Positions 1-5,513 of a stretch of DNA of 7,162 nucleotides are shown piece after piece. The position numbers and the translations under genes were made by a program. Source of the stretch: Dehalococcoidia bacterium (GTDB lineage Bacteria; Chloroflexota; Dehalococcoidia; GIF9; UBA5629). A model generated the notes under the pieces. The model was not told the origin of the DNA. It was given only the letters and a program-made list of their open reading frames with translations, and made no database searches. The stretch's first letter is position 1, and each line of letters begins with the position of its first letter. Where the stretch lies: positions 1 to 7,162 of the forward strand of contig QYPU01000043.1 of NCBI GenBank assembly GCA_007280145.1. The letters run 5' to 3'.

Positions 1-1
1 A

Positions 2-913
2 AGCTGCCTTGACAGGGTCTTCTTTTGCAATAGTGGCGCTGAGGCTAATGAGGGAGCAATAAAGTTAGCTCGTAGATATGGCAAGCTTCGTCTTGGTGGC
101 GCTCATGAGATTATCACTACCCACAACTCTTTTCATGGGCGAACCCTGGCTATGGTGGCGGCTACAGGGCAGGACAAGTTTCAGGAACCTTATATTCCTC
201 TTCCGGAGGGCTTTATCAATGTTGACTACAACGATGCTGAGGCAATTAAAGTGGCGACTACCACCCGAACTTGTGCTGTAATGGTGGAGCCTATTCAGGG
301 TGAAGGCGGAGTCAACGTGCCAGGCGATGGATATCTTAAGGAGATACGGACTTGGTGTGATGAGAAGGGCATTCTTTTAGTTCTTGACGAGATTCAGACC
401 GGTATTGGTCGAACTGGAACGCTGTTTGCTTACGAACAATTCGGCGTTGAGCCAGATATAATGACTCTAGCTAAAGGACTGGGTAGTGGTGTGCCTATCG
501 GAGCTCTTTTGGCTAAAGAAGGAGCTTCAGTTTTTGTTCCTGGGGAGCATGGCAGTACTTTTGGTGGTAATCCCTTGGTTTGTGCTGCCAGCTTGGCCAC
601 TTTGAAATTCATCATTGATAATGATATCCCTGGAAAGGTTATGCAGGTGGGGCAATATTTTGTAGATGGATTGAAAAAGCTGAAGGCAAGGTTCGATTTC
701 ATTGCCGGGGTAAGAGGTCGCGGACTGTTATTAGCCCTAGGCTTTACTAGTGATATAGCTGAAGAAGTAATGCTAGCGTGCTTAAGGGAAGGGCTGCTGG
801 TTAATTGTGTAAAGCCTGATGCTTTGCGGTTCATGCCACCACTTATTATTACCGAGAAAGACATCGATGAGGCGCTGGATATTTTAGGAGTAATTTTCAG
901 CCGGAGGTTATGA
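2..913 (+). CDS. argD: Acetylornithine aminotransferase, 5'-partial
   Basis: PLP-dependent class-III aminotransferase that converts N-acetylglutamate semialdehyde and glutamate to N2-acetylornithine and 2-oxoglutarate in arginine synthesis (cytosolic). The frame is open from base 2, so the internal ATG at 152 is not the start. The first visible residues contain the family motif FFCNSGAEANEGAIKLAR. Further motifs follow in order: NSFHGRT, EPIQGEGGV, LDEIQTGIGRTG (the Asp contacts the PLP ring nitrogen), AKGLG with the PLP-binding Lys at 473-475, TFGGNP, and a C-terminal LRFMPPLI. About 303 residues are present; the family is usually near 390-400, so roughly 90 N-terminal residues lie outside the window. 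The TGA stop overlaps a possible ATG of the argG remnant (ATGA at 910-913), which indicates an operon. A related ornithine or succinylornithine aminotransferase is possible, but the argG/argF context favours ArgD. Confidence 0.93.
   Translation, partial: SCLDRVFFCNSGAEANEGAIKLARRYGKLRLGGAHEIITTHNSFHGRTLAMVAATGQDKFQEPYIPLPEGFINVDYNDAEAIKVATTTRTCAVMVEPIQGEGGVNVPGDGYLKEIRTWCDEKGILLVLDEIQTGIGRTGTLFAYEQFGVEPDIMTLAKGLGSGVPIGALLAKEGASVFVPGEHGSTFGGNPLVCAASLATLKFIIDNDIPGKVMQVGQYFVDGLKKLKARFDFIAGVRGRGLLLALGFTSDIAEEVMLACLREGLLVNCVKPDALRFMPPLIITEKDIDEALDILGVIFSRRL
903..907 (+). promoter_or_regulatory. Ribosome binding site GGAGG deciding the argG start
   Basis: GGAGG lies inside the last codons of argD. 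It is 2 nt from an ATG at 910 and 8 nt from the ATG at 916. Only the second spacing is normal, and starting at 916 gives MAEKVMLAYSGGLDTS, which matches the usual ArgG N-terminus. I therefore place the argG start at 916. Confidence 0.7.
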
Positions 914-915
914 CA

Positions 916-1117
916 ATGGCAGAGAAGGTGATGCTGGCCTATAGTGGTGGTCTGGATACTTCAGCAGCTATCAAATGGCTGGCGGATAAGTACAAGATGG
1001 GGTTTATTGCTCTCACTATAGACATAGGTGGTCTAGAGGGAGCTCCTGGCCATTCAACAAAAGGCGCTGAAGATAGGAGCAGTCAAGGCATTGACGCTAG
1101 ATACAAGAAAAATGTTT
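916..1117 (+). pseudogene. argG: Argininosuccinate synthase N-terminal remnant, frameshifted and truncated
   Basis: Intact ArgG ligates citrulline and aspartate using ATP. The remnant begins with the ATP-pyrophosphatase P-loop LAYSGGLDTS and continues as family-like sequence to LTIDIGG (about 42 residues). From about 1036-1040 the frame is lost. In the next frame, 1043-1117 reads LLAIQQKALKIGAVKALTLDTRKMF without its stop-free upstream part, which is the expected continuation of ArgG. Removing one G from the GAGGGAG tract at 1036-1042 restores one continuous frame, so a single-base insertion is the simplest explanation. After 1117 no frame continues ArgG; intact ArgG is about 400 residues, so more than 80% of the gene is missing. 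Translated as it stands from 916, the ORF stops at 1146. It sits directly after argD and 86 bp before argF. A sequencing error could explain the frameshift but not the missing body. Confidence 0.85.
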
Positions 1118-1186
1118 GGGCTATGCGAAAGGTTTGCTCGAACTGAGACCAGCAAGTTGTTCTATAGATTTTCATGCCAAATAAAT

Positions 1187-1196
1187 GGAGGAGGAG
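1187..1196 (+). promoter_or_regulatory. Strong ribosome binding site of argF
   Basis: GGAGGAGGAG ends 7 nt before the ATG at 1204. An overlapping ATG at 1185 opens a 70-codon ORF in another frame, but it is shadowed by argF and has no comparable signal. I found no convincing -35/-10 pair in the 85 bp between the argG remnant and argF, so argF may depend on readthrough from the argD promoter. Confidence 0.75.
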
Positions 1197-1203
1197 TTGA
1201 AAA

Positions 1204-2205
1204 ATGGCTTACAATCTCAGGAACAGGAGCTTTTTAAAGCTACTGGATTTCTCGCCGCAAGATATCCGATTTTTGCTGGATCTTGCTGCGGAGTTGAAAA
1301 GAGCGAAGTATGCGGGAACCGAGCAGCCGAGGATGCTCGGGAAGAATATAGTTTTGATTTTCGAAAAGGCTTCTACAAGAACCAGGTGTGCTTTTGAAGC
1401 CGCTGCCTATGACCAGGGGGCAAGGGTAACATATCTGGACCCGGCGAGCTCGCAGTTAGGGAAGAAAGAGTCCTTGAAAGACACAGCCCGCGTGCTGGGC
1501 AGGATGTACGACGGAATTGAGTACCGCGGATTCGGACAGGACATTGTAGAGACGCTTGCCGAATATTCAAACGTACCTGTTTGGAACGGCCTTACCAACG
1601 AGTTTCATCCCACCCAAGTGCTGGCGGACATTTTTACCATAATGGAGCATACCGACAAACCTTTAAGCCAGGTAAAGCTGGCATATTTAGGGGATGCCAG
1701 ATTCAATATGGGAAACTCGCTCCTCGTCGGTACGGCGAAAATGGGAATGGATTTCCGCTGTGTTGCTCCAGAGGGTCTGCGGCCTAACAAAGAGCTGGTG
1801 CGAAAGGCAGAGGAAATCGCCAGAGCGACAGGGGCTCGGATAAAGATAACGAGCAACCTGGAAGAGGGGGTAGAGGATTGCGATTTTCTTTATACCGATG
1901 TTTGGGTCTCCATGGGTGAGCCAGACGAAGTCTGGAAAGAAAGAATAGAGCTTCTAAAACCGTACCAGGTAAATAAAGAGATGCTGAAAATGACGGGCAA
2001 CCTGAAAGTGAAGTTCATGCACTGCCTGCCCTCGTTCCATAATCGGGAGACGACCGTCGGGGAGGATATGTATAAGAAGTTCGGTCTGGAGAGCATGGAA
2101 GTCACCGAGGATGTTTTTGAATCGGAAGCATCCATAGTATTCGACGAGGCCGAAAACAGACTTCACACCATAAAAGCGGTAATGGTGGCAACGCTGGGGT
2201 CATAG
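1204..2205 (+). CDS. argF: Ornithine carbamoyltransferase, long ArgI/ArcB-like form
   Basis: Transfers the carbamoyl group of carbamoyl phosphate to ornithine, giving citrulline and phosphate (cytosolic, typically trimeric or a multiple of trimers). The 333-residue protein is complete. The carbamoyl-phosphate motif FEKASTRTRCAFE is at about 53-65 (STRTR 57-61), QLGKKESLKDT at about 84-94, EFHPTQ at 133-138, the ornithine-binding SMG loop DVWVSMGE at 232-239, HCLP at 273-276, and a C-terminal HTIKAVMVATL. The SMG and HCLP motifs separate it from aspartate carbamoyltransferases. The sequence closely resembles the long ArgI (E. coli) and ArcB (arginine deiminase pathway) proteins rather than the shorter ArgF of about 305 residues, so sequence alone does not settle anabolic versus catabolic use. 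Adjacent argD supports biosynthesis, but no argH or intact argG is seen. The start is fixed by the strong ribosome binding site and by the LRNRSFLKLLDF opening typical of the family. It converges on the pyrB-type gene with 26 bp between the stops. Confidence 0.95.
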   Translation: MAYNLRNRSFLKLLDFSPQDIRFLLDLAAELKRAKYAGTEQPRMLGKNIVLIFEKASTRTRCAFEAAAYDQGARVTYLDPASSQLGKKESLKDTARVLGRMYDGIEYRGFGQDIVETLAEYSNVPVWNGLTNEFHPTQVLADIFTIMEHTDKPLSQVKLAYLGDARFNMGNSLLVGTAKMGMDFRCVAPEGLRPNKELVRKAEEIARATGARIKITSNLEEGVEDCDFLYTDVWVSMGEPDEVWKERIELLKPYQVNKEMLKMTGNLKVKFMHCLPSFHNRETTVGEDMYKKFGLESMEVTEDVFESEASIVFDEAENRLHTIKAVMVATLGS

Positions 2206-2221
2206 TTGGCGAAAGCCAATT
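2204..2221 (+). terminator. Short hairpin between convergent argF and pyrB, possible weak terminator
   Basis: TTGGC-GAAA-GCCAA is a 5-bp perfect stem capped by a GNRA tetraloop at 2206-2219. A G-U and an A-T pair extend it at the base. It starts at the argF stop codon and is followed by TTTGCATT, which is only a weak U tract. It is the sole hairpin I see in the 26-bp gap and could end transcription of argF. On the other strand the run after the stem is not U-rich. Confidence 0.3.
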
Positions 2222-2231
2222 TGCATTAAAT

Positions 2232-3212
2232 CTATATTTTTTGAGTCTGCCAAACTTTGGCGAGTATAGCCATTCGAACCGGGACCCCATATCCAGCCTG
2301 CTCAAGCATTTTTACCCGCGGTAGGTTTTCTATTTCTTGACGAATTTCTTGTTCCTCTCCATCAACTGGCATAGGATGGCAGAAAAAGGTTCCTTTTTGC
2401 TCGCTTATTTTATAAACTTCTTCAGTCACGACAAAGTTATCTCTGTTTCGCTGGTAAGCTAAAAGGAGCGCTTTGTCTTTTATTCGATTCTTTTGGACTC
2501 GAACCACATAACAAATATCACTCTCTCGGACTACTTCTTTAATATCTGAGGCTTCTTCAAATTCAATCCCTTTTTGAGATAAATAAGACTTCAATTCCGG
2601 TCTTATTTCTAATCCTTCAGGAGCAACAAAAACCATTTTTACTCCCGGATATTGGCTGAGCAAAAAAGCCTCAGAGTTAACTACTCGGGAAAACTTTAAA
2701 TCCCCAACAAAAGAGATGGTAAAATGGTCCAATCTTCCCAAGAGCTTTTCAAACGTATAAGCATCTAGCAAAGCTTGAGTAGGATGTTCGTCAGACCCAG
2801 AGCCGGCATTAATTATCGGTACCCCTGAGACTCTAGCTGCCCTATCTGCTGCGCCGTTTTCTGGATGGCGCAAGATAATGATGTCTGCGTATCGTAAATG
2901 GCCTTGGGCCACCCCGCTGATCACTTTGATGGTATGCTCCAGACTTTCGCCCTTAGCGGCTGAGGAAAATTGAGCAGCATTTTCTGTACTGATGACAGTT
3001 GCTCCCAGGAGAAAGGCAGCTCTCTCAAAAGAGAAACGAGTCCTGGTGCTTTCTTCATAAAAAAGACTACAAAGAGTCACACCCTTCAGATTCTCAAAGT
3101 GTCTTACGCCTGCTTTAAGTGATTGATTAAAGCTTTCAGCCTCTGTGAGCAACTCTGTAACTATCGATGGCGTGAGCTGCTCGGCCTTAATTAGATGGTA
3201 AAGCCTTTCCAT
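2232..3212 (-). CDS. pyrB: Aspartate carbamoyltransferase catalytic chain
   Basis: Condenses carbamoyl phosphate with aspartate to N-carbamoylaspartate, the committed step of pyrimidine synthesis (cytosolic). The 326-residue protein is slightly longer than the usual 305-315. It shows the carbamoyl-phosphate motif FYEESTRTRFSFE (STRTR 55-59), an 80s loop AAKGES with Lys87 as expected from E. coli PyrB, RHPENGAA at 115-122, HPTQ at 143-146, GDLKFSR at 170-176 (compare GDLKYGR in E. coli), RVQ at 238-240, HPMP at 279-282, and the C-terminal EQAGYGVPVRMAILA. There is no SMG loop or HCLP, which rules against an ornithine transferase. The segment after HPMP reads VDGEEQEI rather than the commoner forms with an Arg after HPxP. 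No pyrI or dihydroorotase lies alongside. AAGGAG lies 4 nt before the ATG, and its own promoter is at 3251-3280. A different carbamoyltransferase specificity is possible but less likely. Confidence 0.9.
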   Translation of the reverse strand: MERLYHLIKAEQLTPSIVTELLTEAESFNQSLKAGVRHFENLKGVTLCSLFYEESTRTRFSFERAAFLLGATVISTENAAQFSSAAKGESLEHTIKVISGVAQGHLRYADIIILRHPENGAADRAARVSGVPIINAGSGSDEHPTQALLDAYTFEKLLGRLDHFTISFVGDLKFSRVVNSEAFLLSQYPGVKMVFVAPEGLEIRPELKSYLSQKGIEFEEASDIKEVVRESDICYVVRVQKNRIKDKALLLAYQRNRDNFVVTEEVYKISEQKGTFFCHPMPVDGEEQEIRQEIENLPRVKMLEQAGYGVPVRMAILAKVWQTQKI

Positions 3213-3250
3213 ATTTCTCCTTAAATTTGAACCTTTCCATGGCTTAGTTT

Positions 3251-3280
3251 ATCATATACCGCAGTCTCTGGTTAGTGCAA
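3251..3280 (-). promoter_or_regulatory. Sigma70-type promoter of pyrB
   Basis: On the - strand, TTGCAC (3275-3280) and TATGAT (3251-3256) are separated by 18 nt. The predicted transcript begins near 3244, giving a leader of about 30 nt before the pyrB ATG at 3212. That is too short for a pyrimidine attenuator, and I see no PyrR-type hairpin in it. Confidence 0.55.
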
Positions 3281-3328
3281 CCTGTTAGATTTAACCCGGC
3301 ACTTCTTATACGGGCTAACTAGAGTTTC

Positions 3329-3383
3329 ACTGCGATAGAAATGTTGAGTAATCTCAAGAGTTATCTCCTGGCATCATCGCAGT
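3329..3383. repeat. Nested inverted repeat in the gap upstream of pyrB
   Basis: ACTGCGAT (3329-3336) and ATCGCAGT (3376-3383) form a perfect 8-bp inverted repeat around 39 nt. Within it TTGAG-TAAT-CTCAA (3344-3357) is a second perfect hairpin, and GAGTAATCTC / GAGTTATCTC (3346-3355 and 3358-3367) is a near-perfect direct repeat. The + strand continues GGGGCTTTTTC. This is the only organised structure I find in the gene-free stretch 3281-3460. Its function is unknown; it could be a fold, a protein site or the scar of a small mobile element. Confidence 0.35.
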
Positions 3384-3460
3384 TCGGGGCTTTTTCTTGC
3401 CGTTTTGAGGGAGAAAGTGATGCTTACAAGCAGTCGAAGGTGTTAATCCTTGGGATTCCT

Positions 3461-3805
3461 TTACGGGGCTACATCATGCCAGCCTAGCACCAGAATGGGC
3501 CCTTCTTTGATTGGGGTAACAAGCGCAGGAGTTCCCCCAGGATACACCATAACGTACCAGCAATAGAGTTTTTCAAGAAGCTTGGGTTTAAATCGAAGAG
3601 AAAAGAAGAGCTCCCGTCTAAGATATGGGATGAATGCAGCCGCTGTCCGAAGTACTTTCAATGCGATGAGATAGGGCTCATCCTGGAATACAGCCAAAGG
3701 GTTGAGGTCGAAATGTAGCGCGGTCATCAGTTCCCTACACAAGGCGTACGATGTCCTTGAACACAGAACCGGGAGACCCACATCGTTTCGCAAAATGCAG
3801 GTCAC
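3461..3805 (-). CDS. Unrecognised ORF of about 114 codons, possibly a gene remnant
   Basis: I do not recognise this protein. The frame is open from the TAG that ends the HAD fragment (3830-3832) to the stop at 3461. The GTG at 3805 has no ribosome binding site. A better candidate is the ATG of MTALHFDL further in, preceded by AGGGA about 4 nt away. The product would be soluble and moderately hydrophobic, rich in Leu, Phe, Tyr and Arg/Lys in its middle third (for example YLRRELFFSLRFKPKLLEKL), and ends GWHDVAP. The amino-acid mix looks like real coding sequence rather than a shadow, since nothing is annotated on the other strand here. It may be the tail of a larger gene whose front was lost in the rearrangement that also truncated the HAD gene. 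It could equally be non-coding. Confidence 0.3.
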   Translation of the reverse strand: MTCILRNDVGLPVLCSRTSYALCRELMTALHFDLNPLAVFQDEPYLIALKVLRTAAAFIPYLRRELFFSLRFKPKLLEKLYCWYVMVYPGGTPALVTPIKEGPILVLGWHDVAP

Positions 3806-3829
3806 CTGGTGGCGACGCTGAAAAGCTGT

Positions 3830-4027
3830 CTAAAGCAAAAGTTCTCCGACCTCGCGAACTGAATTGAAGATATAGTCCGGAGTGACGGGCGATTCCAAAT
3901 CGCTTTCACGGAACTCACCCGTTTTCACAAGCGCTGTCTTCAGTCCCACGTTTCGGGCCCCAAGAATATCTGTGCTGCTCTTGTTTGCTACCGTCAGTAT
4001 CGTGTTCCTGGAAGGAGGAATACATGG
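3830..4027 (-). pseudogene. HAD-superfamily phosphatase, C-terminal fragment
   Basis: The - strand reads TILTVANKSSTDILGARNVG, then LKTALVKTGEF and PDYIFNSVREVGELLL before TAG at 3830-3832. The TDILGAxNxGxKTxLVxTG pattern followed by PDYIxxS is the C-terminal half of HAD hydrolases of the NagD / 4-nitrophenylphosphatase type, where motif IV usually reads VGDxxxTDI. Here it reads VANKSSTDI, so the Gly and the first acidic residue are changed. The frame runs into a TGA at 4028-4030, and there is no start codon or N-terminal domain with the nucleophile motif DxDGT. Only about 60 residues of a protein of about 260 remain. It lies just downstream of hydrolase A on the same strand, and its last 142 bases recur at 7021-7162. 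Confidence 0.65.
3831..3972 (-). repeat. Direct repeat, left copy (HAD gene 3' end)
   Basis: Aligned base by base with 7021-7162 at a constant offset of 3190, the two copies differ at 7 of 142 positions with no gaps. Three or four of the differences are silent, and the rest change Leu/Phe, Arg/Cys and Asn/Asp near the C-terminus. The similarity starts almost exactly at the stop codon; the bases beyond it differ between copies. The other boundary cannot be set because the second copy runs off the window. Confidence 0.9.
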
Positions 4028-4051
4028 TCACAACTGGCATGACCTGCTGAC

Positions 4052-4095
4052 CATAACTGGTAAGAAGGCGCAAAGTACCAACTGATATAGTTATG
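4052..4095. repeat. Imperfect inverted repeat downstream of hydrolase A
   Basis: CATAAC (4052-4057) pairs with GTTATG (4090-4095), and directly inside TGGTA (4058-4062) pairs with TACCA (4076-4080), leaving a 13-nt loop and a 9-nt bulge on one side. It lies 35 bp after the stop of hydrolase A and just before the HAD fragment. It could be a 3' stem-loop of the permease-hydrolase transcript, but no U tract follows on the - strand, so I do not call it a terminator. Confidence 0.3.
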
Positions 4096-4129
4096 CCTTA
4101 AGTCTGTTAGCTGTCTGCGATTACTATGC

Positions 4130-4729
4130 TTACTTTTTATACTTGGCTATAGCATCCAGCATTGCTTCCAGTTTCACCCTACCACCAGCCTGGAGATATT
4201 CAATCGCCGTTAATGAAGCTTCGTGTTCCTCGAGGCTGGTCCCGGCGCAGCATTCCTCAACGACACGTATGCGGTAATCGCGCTGGTGGGCCTCGGCCGA
4301 GGTGTAATGAACACAAACATTGGTAGCATCGCCCACGATGATGAGTGTATCTCCAGCCATAACTCCCAAACCATTGAGCAGCAATTCCAGGTCAGTCTTC
4401 AGGAAGGCACTATATCTCGGTTTTTTAATCACGTAATCGCCCTGCTCAATCTTAAGTTCCTTGACTATCTTGACTCCTTCGGTGCCTTCCATGCAATGAT
4501 ATGATTCAGCCCCGTCGAGTTCCCTGCCGAAGTCTATTTTTTCCTTACGATGGAACTCTTGGGTGAAGATGACAGGTATCCCCGCCTTGCGGCCAGCATC
4601 AGTAAGCCGATTTATCCTGGGTACCATGTCTCGGCCACCAACACAAGGGATGGCCCCGTCTTCTTTAATAAAGTCGTACTGGACATCAATTACCAGTATG
4701 GCTGCTTTCCCTTCAATCATTTCAACCAT
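4130..4729 (-). CDS. Isochorismatase-family cysteine hydrolase A
   Basis: A 199-residue protein of the cysteine hydrolase family that includes isochorismatase, nicotinamidase, N-carbamoylsarcosine amidase and RutB-type ureidoacrylate amidohydrolase. The catalytic triad is visible as Asp15 (VIDVQYDF), Lys103 (KKPRYSAF) and Cys139 in GDATNVCVHYTS, the classical loop with the Thr-Asn pair before the nucleophile. A second familiar element is CAGTSLEEHEASL near 161-173. The probable activity is hydrolysis of an amide or ureido bond in a small molecule, in the cytosol. The substrate cannot be read from the sequence; a true isochorismatase is unlikely given the absence of siderophore genes. The start is supported by GGAGGG 6 nt before the ATG and by the matching N-terminus of hydrolase B. 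It lies 149 bp downstream of hydrolase B, on the same strand as the permease, so it is likely the last gene of that transcript. Confidence 0.9.
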   Translation of the reverse strand: MVEMIEGKAAILVIDVQYDFIKEDGAIPCVGGRDMVPRINRLTDAGRKAGIPVIFTQEFHRKEKIDFGRELDGAESYHCMEGTEGVKIVKELKIEQGDYVIKKPRYSAFLKTDLELLLNGLGVMAGDTLIIVGDATNVCVHYTSAEAHQRDYRIRVVEECCAGTSLEEHEASLTAIEYLQAGGRVKLEAMLDAIAKYKK

Positions 4730-4836
4730 AGTTAACCCTCCATCCTAGAATTAGTCTCCTACTCTTATTCCATCTATTAAGTAAAACCTGAACGGGCAAT
4801 CTCTACCGGTGCGGCAAATCCCGCCCGCCAGATCAT

Positions 4837-4856
4837 TTGTTTAAGGACACAAACAA
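4837..4856. repeat. Small hairpin between hydrolases B and A
   Basis: TTGTTT (4837-4842) and AAACAA (4851-4856) form a perfect 6-bp A/T-rich stem with an 8-nt loop. It lies about 22 bp after the hydrolase B stop in the 149-bp gap before hydrolase A. There is no U tract and no good internal promoter beside it. It might act in mRNA processing or partial termination, or be chance. Confidence 0.2.
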
Positions 4857-4878
4857 GCCTTATGAGACGGTCCGCTCG

Positions 4879-5487
4879 TTATTTTTTGTAATTGGCAATG
4901 GCAGCCATCATATCGTCCATCTTGACCCTGCCACCCGCTTGCATGTATTCAAATGTCTTCAGCATACCTTCGCGTTCTTCGGGCGTGAATCCAGGGAGAC
5001 AAGCGGCGGCTTCATCAACGACACGAACCCGGTAATCACGCTGGTGGGCATCGGCCGTGCTAAGGGTTAGACACAGCGGCACCGCAACACCACAGAAAAT
5101 CAATGTATCTCCAGGTAATATACCTAGCCCATTAAGAAGAATAGCTAAGTCTGTATACAAAAAGGCACTATACCTCGGCTTAGTGAGAACATAGTCATTC
5201 TTCTCGACGTTCATTTTCGGGGCTAGCTGAACTCCCCAGGTACCCTCGACGCAGTGGCAAGGCTCGGCACCGTCGAGTTCGCGGCCGAAGTCTATCTCTT
5301 CCTTACGGTGGAACTCCTGGGTGAAGATGACCGGTGCGCCTGCTTTTCGAGCAGCTTCCGTGATGCGGTTCACTTGAGGTATGATGTCTGGTCCTCCTTC
5401 GCAGTACAACGACCCTTTTGGGTCAACGAATTCATTTTGCACGTCAATAACCAATACGGCTAGTTTTCCTTCAATGGTCTTGACCAT
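4879..5487 (-). CDS. Isochorismatase-family cysteine hydrolase B, divergent active-site loop
   Basis: A 202-residue paralogue of hydrolase A, about 60% identical by hand alignment and collinear to residue 160, with three extra residues around 162-172. Asp15 (VIDVQNEF), Lys103 (TKPRYSAF) and Cys139 are all kept, so catalysis should be possible. The loop carrying the nucleophile differs sharply: GVAVPLCLTLST instead of GDATNVCVHYTS. The Thr-Asn pair that precedes Cys in most relatives is Val-Pro, and His141 is Thr. The A-type CAGTSLEEHE stretch is also replaced by ACLPGFTPEERE. These changes surround the substrate pocket and suggest a different substrate or step from hydrolase A. The shared block EFHRKExIDFGRELDGAE at 58-75 marks both as one subfamily. 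AGGAGG about 9 nt upstream supports the ATG at 5487. It starts 26 bp after the permease stop, so the two are surely co-transcribed. Confidence 0.9.
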   Translation of the reverse strand: MVKTIEGKLAVLVIDVQNEFVDPKGSLYCEGGPDIIPQVNRITEAARKAGAPVIFTQEFHRKEEIDFGRELDGAEPCHCVEGTWGVQLAPKMNVEKNDYVLTKPRYSAFLYTDLAILLNGLGILPGDTLIFCGVAVPLCLTLSTADAHQRDYRVRVVDEAAACLPGFTPEEREGMLKTFEYMQAGGRVKMDDMMAAIANYKK

Positions 5488-5513
5488 ATCCTCTCTCCTC
5501 CTACTTCAATAGA

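Noticed and set aside
430..864. 144-codon - strand ORF opposite argD
   Set aside because: It lies entirely within argD, which has clear family motifs; the antisense product shows no recognisable pattern and no ribosome binding site.
1036..1042. Programmed ribosomal frameshift in argG
   Set aside because: The tract GAGGGAG is not a typical slippery heptamer and no recoding would restore a full ArgG, since homology ends at 1117 anyway.
3882..4085. 67-codon + strand ORF over the HAD fragment
   Set aside because: It is the antisense of the HAD fragment, whose - strand translation matches a known family, so the + strand frame is a shadow.
4730..4878. Internal promoter between hydrolases B and A
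   Set aside because: The gap has A/T-rich stretches but no -35/-10 pair with acceptable spacing; the best TTGCCC/TAATAG pair is only 14 nt apart.
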